NCBI GenBank assembly: GCA_037951165.1
Contig: JBBDHG010000008.1
Location: 160,001-224,000, forward strand
Direction of reading: 5' to 3'
DNA: 64,000 nucleotides
Source of the DNA: Lophius americanus
Lineage: Eukaryota; Chordata; Actinopteri; Lophiiformes; Lophiidae
The position numbers and the translations under genes were made by a program. Positions 46,301 to 56,992 of this stretch are shown here, in pieces; the first letter of the stretch is position 1; each line of letters starts with the position of its first letter. The notes under the pieces are model-generated. The model was not told where the DNA came from. It saw only the letters and a program-made list of their open reading frames with translations, and did no database searches.

Positions 46301-48329
46301 GCAAAACCAGTTGCAATCTTAACAGTTAAACAGTTAAACCCCAGTTAAACCTAAAAACATTTAAAATACAAGCACACTTCTGCAGGGGAATCTACCTCTC
46401 ATCCAAAGGACACCTCGGTTGAACTAAAAGTCAAACGGCCGTAAATGCTGGATAAAAGTAGCCTAAAAATAAGGCCAAGCTGTTTTCCTCGACCGCAAGG
46501 GTATGTCCCCCAAAAGCCCCTAATCCCCTTGATTGAACTTGAATGAAATGTGACTGATGACTGATGTGAAGTCAGCATTAGCTCTAAGATCAGATCCCAC
46601 TGTGACTCGATAATAACATTAATACATTTTTTCTGAGCTCCGGATTTAAACAAGACAGTTTTCCTATTTTCAATTCATGTGAGACAATTTGGACGTAATC
46701 AGATATATGGTGGGGAAGTAACGGTCATAAACTGCGTCTTGTAAAAACAATTCCCGTACTTCAATTTGACAGCTGAGGCTACTTTTCAGGTGTGTGACAT
46801 CACGGGGCGGGGCCTATCCTTAAAAGCAATGTGAGTAGATCACAGCTGAACACGGCTGTAGACGTCACGTAATCCCAGTATTCAGTAACTGCAGTTTTTC
46901 TCACACCCAGAGGGAACATTACTCTGTCCTCTCACAGGACGACTCCACAGGTTACCTTCAAGCCTGATGAAATTTAATTCAACATTATATTTAGACTATA
47001 GATAGACTGAGTCTTATCGAACATTTAACAGTGGTTTCTTAGTGGTCCGATTCTTTTTTCTTCGTTTACTTCTTTTTCTGCCCTCAGAGAGCTTGAGTTT
47101 TGAAACTGTCCTTGATGGGAGCCTTTTCCATCGATACCCTGGAGTGAACATACTTTCTTGCATATGTGTCTCTGTTTAGACCACCAGGCGCTTGGATCCA
47201 CTCCCACCAGGCTACTTCTACAGCGGTTATCAATATGTGGACATCTTTGGAGAGAAACGGGACCTCCACCCCAGTATCCTTGTTGTCAGAGTGCATGTCG
47301 TCTGTTGTGGAGCCTGAACCGATTCTAATTTGTCTTGACATGTCCGGATTAGGCCGGTGTTGTGTTTGCCAACAGAAGGCAGCACCTGAACTTGAAACCA
47401 GATGCCACATCGGATATAATGAATTAAGCTTAATGACATCTTTTACTGACATCCCAAATGAAAATTCTCTTTAAGTGCAACAAGGAAAACAAGGAATTTC
47501 ACTCAACACACAGTTGGGGAAAGGTGACATCTTTGGTCCCTACGTTCAGACTCATTTGCTGCCCCTGGTAGTCCACTCAAAAGTTTCCCACACCCACATT
47601 AATCCCGTTCTAAGTCATTCCTCCCACCTGAATGAGATGTTTCCCCCAAAGCTGAGGAAAATGAACCTCAATAATATGGAAGTTAGTCAAACAGGATGGG
47701 AAGCCTGAAATAACCTGAGAAAGAACCATCCCAAAGTTTATACCGTGGTAATAATCAATATTGATATTCATTAGTAATTAGTGATGGTCATTGGCAGGTT
47801 GTTTTTTGTCGTATCGCTGAAGGTGCTGTTACTTTATTAATTAAACAATTAATTAATTAGAAAAGCAAAAGAAAACAATAAATTGAGGTGGAGGTGGACT
47901 TAGAGTAGAATTGATTTCAATTTAAAGAATGTAATAATGTGAAACATGAATCAGTAAGCATTGATTTAAATGCTGTAAGTTCTGACGGGTTTGGTACGAA
48001 TGGATTCCACAGCTCGAAGATATACAAAAGATATTTTATTTTATATCGGACAGTCTTCCTGTTCGCTGGCTGAAACCCAGTAATTCATGGAAAGTCTGCA
48101 CAATTTAATTGAGTCTGTAAAACTAAATATAAAGTTCTGCTCGACCCAAAGAATCACTGCGCAGGTCTGCCCACATCCGTGTTGTCGTGTGTGTGATTTT
48201 CTTTACATGGCTGTTTCTGCAGACATGGAGGAGTTTGTGAAGGAGTACATCGCCACGGCCAACAAAGAAGTTGAGCTATTCAACCATCAGCTGGAGCTGC
48301 AGGGACAGGCGGACCTGTTTGATCCCTGA
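22307..48329 (+). CDS. dnaaf9: Dynein axonemal assembly factor 9 (C20orf194/Shulin orthologue)
   Basis: Thirty-seven exons, listed in the four following entries, join without a frame break to 3435 nt: 1144 residues plus stop, against about 1177 in human. The identification rests on strong colinear similarity to vertebrate C20orf194/DNAAF9, for example 'GIDSRYNEGCTELAKYL', 'WPLIQAFALEGIGGG', 'GSVVFSESFLESS' and 'LDPLPPGYFYSGYQYVDIFG'. Known of the family: the Tetrahymena orthologue Shulin packages outer dynein arms in an inactive state for delivery to cilia, and the human protein has been reported as an ARL3 effector. It is expected to act in the cytoplasm of cells with motile cilia. The start ATG is followed by a 56-nt coding exon and a clear donor. 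All introns are GT-AG except intron 13 (GC-AG). No stop codon or lost splice site was found, so the gene looks functional. Confidence 0.95.
22840..23070. repeat. Probable interspersed-repeat remnant (dnaaf9 intron 1)
   Basis: The words 'gatgggcagccagttagtcc' and 'gctgcattctggaccagcag' resemble a phrase common in fish interspersed repeats. No coding potential is left and the class is not determined. Confidence 0.35.
23435..24110 (-). mobile_element. LINE (Rex1/L2-like) reverse transcriptase fragment, frame-broken
   Basis: On the minus strand two overlapping frames read 'LNKFYCRFDTRSE' and 'IKAPGPDGVFPSCLKASADQ' (23540-23842), and upstream 'KLRQLCQTKEETYRSG' (23808-24089). The KAPGPDGV motif is typical of the start of the reverse transcriptase domain in L2/Rex-type non-LTR elements. 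A frameshift separates the two parts and the catalytic core is missing. The minus-strand 3' end (23435-23520) has the fish repeat phrase 'cagctttattgtccatgta', read here on plus. Inactive insertion in dnaaf9 intron 1, antisense to the gene. Confidence 0.85.
24794..24960 (+). repeat. Interspersed repeat, first of two near-identical copies
   Basis: 'ggataaggatgagaatcaga' style head, then 'gatacccgaggggaattgta' and 'aagataagctccagtaataa', matching 25782-25950 over about 165 bp with few differences. It lies in intron 1 just before exon 2. Confidence 0.85.
25782..25950 (+). repeat. Interspersed repeat, second near-identical copy
   Basis: Same orientation and nearly the same sequence as 24794-24960, about 990 bp downstream in intron 4. 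The two copies bracket dnaaf9 exons 2 to 4. Confidence 0.85.
26912..27279 (+). mobile_element. Short inverted-repeat element (MITE-like), copy 1
   Basis: The left end 'ttaaaggtgcagtgtgtaaa' and the right end, read on the minus strand, match at about 23 of 24 positions. It is 368 bp long and non-coding, in dnaaf9 intron 7. Two more copies lie at 34822 and 52656 (the latter inverted). A target-site duplication could not be defined. Confidence 0.8.
27819..28245 (+). mobile_element. Tc1-like DNA transposon fossil (5' part)
   Basis: A terminal-repeat-like 'tgccataacattataacca' is followed by a plus-strand frame with 'MARQLGQKISRTAGLVGCSW' (27935 on), which matches the N-terminal helix-turn-helix of Tc1-type transposases of fish. 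The frame decays with stops, and the catalytic domain and right inverted repeat are missing. It sits in dnaaf9 intron 8 and is non-functional. Confidence 0.85.
28779..29170. repeat. 'ctaatatca'-based minisatellite, about 200-bp higher-order unit
   Basis: Short words such as 'actaatatca' and 'gatatcacct' are repeated. A longer block ending 'ctagtgcagccattactatc' occurs twice, 200 bp apart. It lies in dnaaf9 intron 10. Asp-Ile-Ser minus-strand frames are artefacts. Confidence 0.92.
30935..31026. repeat. 23-bp tandem repeat, about 4 units
   Basis: The unit 'ctgtttcactgtatgaacct' plus 'gga' starts at about 30935, 30958, 30981 and 31004. It lies in dnaaf9 intron 12. Confidence 0.9.
34822..35408 (+). 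mobile_element. Short inverted-repeat element (MITE-like), copy 2
   Basis: The left end 'ttaaaggtgcagtgtgtaga' is followed about 560 bp later by the matching inverted end. The subterminal part 'caaaaacatagttatgaa' and 'gagataccctacattttt' closely matches copy 1. It lies in dnaaf9 intron 22 and contains a 33-bp tandem repeat. Confidence 0.78.
34916..35012. repeat. 33-bp tandem repeat, 3 units
   Basis: 'gaggaagaccactagtgaag' begins at 34916 and 34949, and with small changes at 34982. It lies inside the inverted-repeat element. Confidence 0.88.
38236..38545. mobile_element. Probable non-autonomous DNA transposon with imperfect inverted ends
   Basis: The left end 'gacacttttcaataagac' and the right end, read on the minus strand as 'ggctttacgataagac', are related. 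Subterminal 'atttataaa' words occur near both ends. About 310 bp, non-coding, in dnaaf9 intron 28. Confidence 0.6.
41758..41945 (+). repeat. Dispersed unnamed repeat, copy F (partial)
   Basis: 'gtgcaaggaagaagtggatt' and 'gacactaggtggagctttat' match the middle-left part of the copy at 19988. It lies in dnaaf9 intron 29. Confidence 0.7.
44375..44505 (-). repeat. Diverged duplicated segment, copy 1 (dnaaf9 intron 33)
   Basis: 'gacggtaggagcgttcctcg', 'gtagtccaccagtt' and 'tttgatgacctg' match the segment at 44950-45080 with substitutions. The minus-strand frame contains 'GKPRNAPTVRS', related to 'GQPRNIPTVWS' in the second copy, so both may be remains of one mobile-element open frame. Confidence 0.7.
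44950..45080 (-). repeat. Diverged duplicated segment, copy 2 (dnaaf9 intron 33)
   Basis: This is the counterpart of 44375-44505, about 575 bp downstream in the same orientation ('gacggtaggaatattcctcg', 'gtagtccactagtt', 'tttgacgacctg'). The source element is unknown. Confidence 0.7.
46485..46546 (-). repeat. Dispersed unnamed repeat, copy G (inverted, 3' end only)
   Basis: Read on the minus strand it gives 'agttcaatcaaggggatta', then 'ggggcttttgggggacatac' and 'ccttgcggtcg', matching the 3' block of the copy at 118-512 with an internal deletion. It lies in dnaaf9 intron 35. Confidence 0.65.
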
Positions 48330-51300
48330 TAGAATCCGCCTGTTCAACAACGGCCTCCATCTCTCTTATTTCATTTTGAGGGGGAGACCGTATTAGGGAG
48401 GGGGGGTATCTCAGCGTCTTCTGTGCGGAGCACTTCACAAAAGTGGTCAGTGTGCGTTCACAACCCCTACTTTCAGAGACGGCTGCTCTCCATTATGATT
48501 CATCAACTACGTCACTTTGTTTCATCCGTTCCTCTTGACGGCATAAAATAGTATTTGCAGGTTTTAATCAGTGACATCATCATACATGGCACTGATGTCA
48601 CGGCATGGTTGTTTGCCGTACTTTGAAACAACACCAGTGACCGTACAGTCAGCACTTTAGGGGTTAGGTTTATCATTATTATTTTATTATATTTATTGGT
48701 CAAATCCTCATTGAGATTAAAATCTCTTTTCCTACAGTCACATGACACACTGCAGGAAAAGTGTGAAAAGCTCTGATTTTTTTTTTTGGCCCACTCCCAT
48801 AAGTGGTCCTCAATCAGAAACAGGTCCGATATTTTGCAATGCGACCTCAGTCTGAACCGTCGGATCAGAATTAATGCAACGCTGACGTCATCGTCCATCG
48901 GCATCCGTCACAAAGCTGCGCCGGCGGGAGTCGCTTTCACTCGAAAAAATCACAGAAGAACACTTTCACTATAAACGAAGGCATTCAAACTCACTTGAAT
49001 GTTTAGTGGCTTCCATTTTGCTTCCGTATCGACAACGTGCCGCGTGTGACGTGTTTTTTTCGCATGCGGGTCAGTTTAGCGCCGTGAACTGTTCATGCTG
49101 GATTCTGATTAAGGGGCACATCTTAAAAGTGATGTGAGCAGCAATAATCTGAAACCAGCATTAGAACGGGCAAAGTGACGTCAGCCACAGAGATAAACAA
49201 CGGAACTGCTCCAACAATAAATAGACGTATATATATCAGAATACGGCGAAAGAATCAAGGGCTGATTAAAAGATTACAGTGGAATTTTAGAAGCAGTTTT
49301 CTCTTAACTTGGTTCTTATTCCTGGGACCATCATACGAGCGTGGACCGTTCACTGCTTTGGTTTTCACTCATGTATGTTTAGAGAGGAACAGGAAGCAGA
49401 AGTTCCGTCCAGCGCCAGAGTCTGCACGCGTGCAGAGATGAACACTCGGCCACAGAGAACAGCGGCGTGTGCGACTTCCACAGCCAGTCAGAAAACATCA
49501 AGCACAATGGTAAACAGAAAAAGGTTCTGTTTTCATATCTAGCCACTAACCAGAGTCCAGTAAAGGCAAAAAAAATCAAGCAATCAGGCGTTTCCGTGTC
49601 AATATTCATCAAACGGAAGCGCTGTTGTATCGGATGAAGACACGTTTGAGACGAGTTGCTTGCAACTGCAGAGAACTCTGGACTCTAATACGACACAAAA
49701 GCCCGTCGGTAAACCGTTTCTGCGCACATGCTCACAATCGAAGGGAATTTTCGAGCGCACACACCTACAGCTTGTGTGTTTCTGTTTATCACAGTTGGCA
49801 AATTAATGCCTCTATTTGCGGACAGGCATGGATAGCCGTGTGATTCTGGTGAGCTCTCTGGTGGGGTTTCTCAAGAATCGCTCCTCCTCTGTTGTCACCC
49901 AATCCGCGGCCCACCTGTTATCTTGTCTGCGTGCCACGCCGCAGCAGAGGGAGCGTTCGCTCGGAGCTGTAAACAGCGGGCAGCCTCTTGGCCGCGGGCG
50001 ACCGATGAATGATGCCATTAATCGTATAGCTAATCGCCCGGCCCGCGCTTTATTTTAAGACTCCTCAAGCCAATCTAAAGAAAGCGGGACAAGTCCCGGC
50101 AGTGCAGCGTCCGAATTAGGAAGCAGCTGAAGAAGCTGCTCCACCGAAACCTTTATTTTTGTGAAGAGCTCACTCGCTGCCACTTCACATCCAGAAAGAT
50201 AACGCTAAGCCTCACAGCGAGCCGTTGTGTATCGCTCGCCTCAAACATTCCCGCCGTGTTCCTGTTTTTAATCTCTGCTGAGGTTTAGCGTTTTTTGGGC
50301 TGTTGGTAAACAGGGACAGGTTTGATGTCTGTCTCAGTGGGCAGTCCTCTGCTGGGGTGTCCCACTAACGTTCTATGCATGTCTTCCTCGAATCAGGGTT
50401 TCTACGCAGCGTTCAAAATTCTATACCTTCCGACAAAACGTCTCGGACTCGCAGCATATTTGGATCTTATGAGTCCAATTTATACAATAATCTGACAATT
50501 TAAGAGTAAATGTTGGCTGAATAGGTGAAGTGTAGAAGTTGGCGGTATGTGACCGAGCCCTGATGGAACGTCACTAGAACTTTCCCCCATCATGGGGTCA
50601 GCAGTGTTGGGCGTAGACAGATGAACAACCTTTGGGTCAAAGGGAGCGAGCTTCGCCTCCAGGATTCGATGCTGCGGCTGCTGAAATGGTTCGATATATT
50701 ATTAAAATAAGCTTTTGTAGAATGTACCAAAACACGTCCGCAGTCGCTCCTGAGCACCGAGAGATTCTGAGCCCGTCGGCGTTTCTGCTCTCAGCCTGTT
50801 TCAGCTAATAATGCGATTCTTCAGAGAGAAAAGATGCTCACTAGCGAGGCGACTCGCTCTCCGCCGCTGGATATATTTAGATCAGTGGTGACCGCGTGTG
50901 TCCGTCTGTCAGCGCCGCCAACAGCTCGTAAAAAGAAGGGAATCAGGTTCTCTTCTTTGGACAGACAAACAGCAGGGAGCGATAACATTGTGAGCGAGAC
51001 GCTTTCCCCTCAGACGACCTGAGAGCATCTTGGCCGATCGAGATCATCAACCTGACACTGCTGGCCTCATCCGTCCACTCCGTAGAGTCCCGCCTGATCC
51101 CAACAAGCCGTGACGTCAGCAGCTGGATGTGCTGCCGTCCTTTAGATGATGTCTACATCTCATAGCTAATAGTGTATCGGTGAAGTACGTCCTCTAACAC
51201 ACATATGACCCTGGCAGGTTCCAGCCAGATGGAGAGGAGGAAGAGGAGGATGATGACGCCCGTCATCACGTTCACAACTCCTCTCCTGTAGTCATTCTCT

Positions 51301-52655
51301 TTCAATTTAAGAAAGAAGTGCAATTGTAACTGGTGTTTTTATATATACTCCTCTTGCAGAACCTCAAACGGCTCTTTAAGGACCAAAAACGACAGCAAAC
51401 AAACGAGCTGCTAAACTCTCAGCTCACGCTCTGCGGTCTGCCGGACTCCGGCTCCGGGTGCTGAAAGGCTCCAAACAACAACTGTAGGGTTTGTTCGTTT
51501 GGTTTTTCGTGCCAAACGAGATGCCACTTAGAGAAAAGCACTTACAAATCACCAAACAGATTGTAGAGCTGTGTTTTTTTTTCCTCTTAAGTGGAGCAGG
51601 ATAACATGTAACGTTAATCCTTTGTTGACAAAATGCTGGATCCTCTGCTCAACATTTCAGAGAGGCCCTCAGAGCTGTCTGTTTTTCAGCAACAGTTGCT
51701 GCCGTTACGTAAGCCTGCGGAGAGATGCCTTGATTGACAGGGAAATGTTCTGAGGCTGATGCGCGGGAGACTGAAGGTACCCGAGCGCCGGAGGCCGCCA
51801 CAGACGTCAGAGAGCAGAGAAACTGAGACCATAATTGGCCAAGAGATCATGAGGTAGTCCTTAAAGAGCATTACAGAGGGTAACGCCAGATGTTTGTGTT
51901 ATTTAGGTCAGATTAACCCTAACACACATGCACACACACACGTATACACAGCACTACCACTAGTAGGTATGTCCACCCTCTTCTGCATGCATGTGAATAC
52001 CATACCACCTATATATTCTGATGAAATTGCCTTTCACCAACAAACAGAGAATAATCCCATTTATTTTGCATATCTGCTAAGAATTTGAATTACCTCGAAA
52101 CAACAAAGAGTATTTTTCTAAGACGAGTGAATTGAACAGTATGCAGACGCAAGCAAAAATGTCTCCTTTCGCACAAGCTCCGGGAAAAAAAGAAAAGCAA
52201 AAGCAGATGCATTTCCTGTTTTTTTTCTGCGGGAGAGAGTCCGATGTGGGGTCTCTCTGATCCAGCAGTGCCTTGGCCACGGCTAAGAACGGCAGAGATT
52301 ACGGCTGCATCCAGACCCCCGGTCCACGCCCCAACACAGGGGGGCCGAGGGCGGGGGGGGTGCAGTGTTGTCAGGCAAGGATCCGTCCTTTAACAGTGTT
52401 GGTGAAAGGAATCTCTGGAGTCATTCTTTACAAAGCAATGTGTTTCCAATAAGCCAGAGGGTAAAAGTTAGCAAGGTCACGCAGGGGTCAGCCGGAGGGC
52501 TCTGGACGATTCAGGTGTCGCTGCAAACTGACCAAACAGATGCAAGAACACGGGCTGGGTTCAAGTTCAAATACCCATGCCTCAAAGTTCTGATTCTTCA
52601 AAATTCATTCATGTCGATAGCAACAGAACAGATTCAGGGTTTTGTTTTTTTCTTA
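48330..52655. other. Intergenic: 3' flank of dnaaf9, repeats and exon-like segments
   Basis: The first AATAAA after the dnaaf9 stop that I see is at 49216, so the 3' end is uncertain. The part at about 48720-49160 looks like a dispersed repeat: 'cttaaaagtgatgtgagcag' at 49120 resembles 'cttaaaagcaatgtgagtag' at 46820. GC-richer, possibly conserved sequence lies at about 49800-50250 and 50800-51500. Three exon-like segments (about 49378-49508, 51218-51287 and 51360-51464) are discussed as a finding. No gene is called. Confidence 0.4.
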
Positions 52656-53279
52656 TAAAGGTGCAGTCTGTAAAATGTTTAGATATCCCTTTGAATGAAG
52701 TGAATCTAATTTCCTCCAACGAGGAAGTTATGTTTCTGCTTTTCAGGATTACAGTAAACTGATCGGTGGATTAGAATGAAACTTGAACCTGGTGGAAGTT
52801 TTTGATCTCTGAGTGCTTTCTAGTTTCTATAGTATGAAATCAGCTGGGGTTAAAAAAGACAATTTGTTTATCGATAGCTGAGGAAAATGTATCTAGAGGA
52901 GGCTTTCTTTTCCAAGTTACGCTGCCATCTTTGTACAGTAGCCTAGAACGCACGCACTGAACTCCTGAGGTGTTTTGAGTTGTTAGGTTGAAGTGGCAGA
53001 AAGACGTTTTATAAAACGCTCCTCCTCTAAAAACCTCCTCCTCAATCAACTAAACATTTAGGCGTTAATGTTATTAAGCATTAACTATTATTTGCATGCG
53101 CAGTAGCTAGCTACTGTTAGCGATAGAAGCTACAGCAATGTGACACACACTTTAAAGTTTACGTGGAGACTCTGGATTCTTCTGGGACCTGAAGGCCGCT
53201 GCAGAACTGAGGTGTAGTTTAGATTCACACTTGGAACTTCATCGCTAGATCCCACAGGTTTTACACACTGCACCTTTAA
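52656..53279 (-). mobile_element. Short inverted-repeat element (MITE-like), copy 3
   Basis: The left end 'taaaggtgcagtctgtaaaa' and right end 'ttttacacactgcaccttta' are inverted repeats of each other. The left subterminal part ('atatccctttgaatgaa') matches the right subterminal part of copy 1 in reverse complement, so this copy is inverted. 624 bp, non-coding. Confidence 0.78.
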
Positions 53280-54439
53280 CCAAAGTGTAATAAACAGTAG
53301 AATGAAAGCTGCTTTTTTTTTTCCTGTAAAGTTGAACGTTTATTTTCATACTCAGCCACGGCGAGGATGTAAAGCCTCTCGTATCAGAGCACCAACCAAA
53401 AAAAAAAACGAGGATTGAGTTTGTAGCTTAAGTCTGGTGACCCCCATATTTAATTGCACACTGGAGGGCCAGTGAGCCCTCCACAGACCCCTGAGGAAGA
53501 CTGATGGCTACGCAGCTCTCTGGCAGAGCAAGCTCCCCGGCGCCTTCACCCGTAGTGTGGAGGCCGCCACGCTGTAGCTGAAGTTATAGGACAAAAACAA
53601 AGTTTGGTGTTTAATCGATCTCATGTACAAAAGGGGGAATAGTCATGTTCTTGTGATAAAACGTGACGCGGTGCCAGAGTTTTTGTTCCTGTCACCTGTT
53701 GAACATCGGCACCCGATATTAAACAAGGGTCGACCGCGTGAAACCTACGCGTCTCCTGAAAAAGTGGATTCTTCTTTGGTACTTTTGTGCTTATTAGAGA
53801 ACGGCAAATTGGAAATGGATTTTTTAAATTTCCAAGTATTTCTCAGGCCTTCGGGGGATTGTTGATACTAAATGCTTAAGAGGTTGAAAGGGAATCGCAG
53901 GCTCTTCATCACCCAGTCCTCTCAGACAGCCAGAGGAATGTGCTCAGGTGTTCCCACCATCTCCACACCTGAGATTACACATCGGCGTCGGTCTCAGACT
54001 CAAAGACGATTGAGGCAGATGGGGGTGAAACTGTGTTTAATGTCTTCTGGCTCGGCCCACGTTTTATGTCAAAGGACGTTAATGGATTCAAGACGCGAGG
54101 CTTTGATGTCACGAGGGCTGAATTAGATCTTGTTGGGGGGATAAAAAGAAAAAAGGGCTCATTTCTTCTCTATCGACAGGCCACCCAAAGAAAAGATGAA
54201 CCGTACGTCTCCAAGAGTCTCTAATGACAAGCAAACAAAAGTGCCAACATTACCTCAAAATTAACTTTGAGTGTGTTCACAGTCTGTGAACTGCATTTGC
54301 ACAAAACTACTGTAACTTGTGTTTTTTTCCTGTGACCGATGCTTTTATAATCTAATTGTTGTTTTTATTGCACCAAGTAATCCATTAAATATTTATATGA
54401 CTGATGCAACTCTGTTCTGTCCGTGACTCCGTGCAACAT
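53280..54439. other. Intergenic stretch
   Basis: No gene was recognised. Frames of 80 and 84 codons at 53623-54126 have no recognisable domain. Base composition at 53430-53580 and 53900-54230 is even and could reflect conserved non-coding DNA. Confidence 0.4.
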
Positions 54440-55150
54440 TCAGTGACGCTCCGGGTGCCAGTATTCAGATACTTCAATAAAGGTACTCGTACCTCGCTGT
54501 AAAAAAAATACTCCTCTACAAGTTAGGCTCCTCGATTCAAAACCTTGATTAAATGTACTTAAAGTATCCAAGTAAAAGTACTTCATGTGAGTTAAATTGT
54601 CCCCATCAGTGTTTTGCTATTATAAAACACTTTATTACTGAAGGAGTAATCTAACTACTTTATGCTGTTAAACTGTTAAAGTCATGTGAAAATGTGAATG
54701 TCTTTATTTTCAGATAATTAGACACGGTTGTTTGTTTTTTTTATTTTAAGTAGTTTATTTGTCCCTAAGAAGAAGCACAATTATCTCTACTTAGGAAATG
54801 TTAATTTCTAAAGTTAATTGCAAATATTCTGAATCATTTGGAGAGAGGAGGTTTTTCCCCGGATAGTAAGGCTGTGAAAATTGTAATTAAGAAAGTAAAG
54901 GTAAGATCAGCGGACAAAAACTGGTGACGTTTTTGTCACCTTAACATGCTATGAGGAACAATTTTCCTTATATGATCTGAGGATGATATAACAACAAACA
55001 AACACACACACACCCCAAAAAATACACAGCACTATCAAAACTGAACTGAACTATAATTTCAAAACCAGAATTAAGTCCAAAGACAAAGTGTTCATCGTGA
55101 GGCACAGCGGATCAGTACAATACTTGAGTAAATGTTCTTACGTTACTGTC
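54440..55150. mobile_element. Probable non-autonomous DNA transposon ('aagtaaaagtact' type)
   Basis: The left part holds 'gtacttaaagtatccaagta' and 'aagtaaaagtact', and the right part holds 'agtacaatacttgagtaaat'. Such 'acttaagtaaaagtac' ends are familiar from abundant fish hAT-like elements. The ends are diverged and no transposase frame is present. Confidence 0.5.
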
Positions 55151-55295
55151 TCGTTATTAAACACGTGCATCGGGGTCAAAGTTCACCCTGTGCATCCTGA
55201 CCCCGTTTCAGCGTCACATGAAGCAGCGAGGCTTCCTTACTGCGAGAGGGAGAGCTGAACTAAATAGAACTGGTCCGCTGATTGTGTGTGTTTAA

Positions 55296-55454
55296 AAAAA
55301 ACATGTGTGTGTGTGTGTGCGTGTGTTTATGGTTCAGCTCTTAACTTTGATCACTGAAGAGAAATGGCAGCTGAAATAGTGCAGAGAGAATGTATGGAAT
55401 CCTGCCTCACACTCGTTTCCTCATGCTGTGTGTGTTTAAAAGAAAGGAAAACTC

Positions 55455-55487
<33 letters not shown>

Positions 55488-55491
55488 GTCC
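55296..55491. repeat. Two GT microsatellites
   Basis: GT runs at about 55302-55326 and 55457-55489, with a shared 'tgtgtgtttaaaa' phrase before each. Confidence 0.9.
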
Positions 55492-55499
55492 TTGTATTG

Positions 55500-56992
55500 T
55501 TGCCAGGCAGATACAGTCTTCCACATGGCTAACCTCTGACATCAGCGTTTCCTCGCCTCTCTCCTGCCACCACTGCGCCGCCTGTTTCTCCCCAGCGACT
55601 CAAGGCGAAGCCCCTCTCCCCACCCAGATACACACTTACCACACTCGGAGCGCACTCCTGCCAAATTGCTCCCACCATTAAACGCCCTCGTTCTCCCTCC
55701 CGCCCCACTATTGTAGTATTTATACTGAAGCGGCGGGCTATTTATGGCCTATTATGACAGTCTCATGTAAACACTATCAGTCTTAGAGAGCCCAGGTCAC
55801 TGCCGCACCAGCGGGTGCCACAGGGCTGGATATTACTCTTTATTTTTTATTTCTCATCCTGAGTGGGATTGTGGGGGAGTTAATTTACGCTTGAACTGTA
55901 GCTGTTAAGATGATATGTTGCTGCGATCCAGGCTATAAGCGTCCCTCTGGTTGCACTGTTTGCTGCTGCATGGAATAATGAGTTTGAATTCACCTTGTTA
56001 ACCCTGATATACTCTCAGTTCCCACTTTATGTTCCTCTGACCGAAGGAAGTGCAGCCTAACGTCTCATCACTCCGGAGGCGTCAGTCTGGGGTGTTAATG
56101 GACTTCATCACCTTAGACTGACTGACAGGTGTCTCTATTACTTCACCAGCCTCATCTCTGTTAATAAAAGAAGAGTGTATTTCAGCGCCGCGGCAGAAAG
56201 TGTGTCCTCAAAATCCAAAACGGTCACGAAGAGAATTTTACAAACTGGACACGGATCGTAAACTTCAGTCAGATTTGATTTATTTGGGAAAAGAATTTCA
56301 AAGTTAGAGTTCTAATACTGAACTTTGTGCTTTTTCCAAGCAGGATTTGAGTTTGTAGCCTTCAGACAGTAGCTGGAGTATTTACAACACATTTATTTGA
56401 CATTTAAAAGCATCTCACACCTGCAAAAAAAACCAACGTTAAAAAGCACTCAGGGAGCCAAAACCTCCGCCAATGCTCGACAGAACTCTAGGTTAAGGAA
56501 AAATGTATTCAGGTTTCTCCATTAATGTTACTGCCAGCCTCTAAATCTACCAAACACTCCAACAAACCCTAAGTATCTCGCAAATACTCTGTAGATGTCT
56601 CCCCTATGCATTTCACTTCAGCATCTCTGTTCAGCCCACTGAGCTCCCAGTTCTCGCCCAAAAAGGAACACTCTTGAAACTGAGCCCCGAGCTCCATCAC
56701 CAAGTGAACATCAAAGGCATGATAGCCACATTGTGACGTCACTATAATTTTACTTTATTTCATTTTAAATGCTGCCAAACGCGTAACATCACCAAAATCG
56801 AGTCGCCTCTAGGATGGTTCAAAACCTGCAAATTCATGCAAATACGCCCTGTAGTTCCGCCATAATACTTCTCACAAACAAAAAAACAAACTCACACGAG
56901 GGAAAACACAACCTCCTTTGCAGTGATAATAAAAAATCACAAGGAAACTTAAAGGCGCTTAACTAAAATGCCGTCCCCAGACTGACAGTCTA
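55500..56992. other. Intergenic stretch, possible conserved non-coding segment
   Basis: No gene was recognised. The part 55700-56000 is free of obvious repeats and contains 'ggctatttatggcc', close to a MEF2/CArG-type A/T core. Whether this is conserved cannot be told from one sequence. Confidence 0.3.

Larger units (their letters stand above)
29795..48222. other. Remaining dnaaf9 introns: no further features
   Basis: Apart from the exons and repeats listed, the introns in this span (longest 29795-29996 with 30034-32058, 35959-37133, 38197-40608, 40647-42526, 44215-45464, 45847-47179 and 47274-48222) show AT-rich unique sequence and short simple repeats, without a second gene that I can recognise on either strand. 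Confidence 0.45.
37406..48329 (+). other. dnaaf9: dnaaf9 exons 26-37 (residues 738-1144), degenerate P-loop region and C-terminus
   Basis: Coding exons: 37406-37494, 37642-37767, 38071-38196, 40609-40646, 42527-42662, 42994-43080, 43779-43885, 44140-44214, 45465-45637, 45781-45846, 47180-47273 and 48223-48329. Residues 745-752 read GLPGSHKK after a hydrophobic strand, which looks like a Walker A loop that lost its last Gly and the Ser/Thr. Further strand-like segments are 'RRLLVLTPG' and 'STVVFTGL'. Exon 35 is a Lys-rich linker. The last two exons give 'RRLDPLPPGYFYSG' and a charged helix ending 'QADLFDP'. Confidence 0.93.

Noticed and set aside
49816..50058. 80-codon frame in GC-rich sequence 3' of dnaaf9
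   Set aside because: No recognisable domain. An overlapping minus-strand frame is almost as long, so it fits GC-rich non-coding DNA as well.
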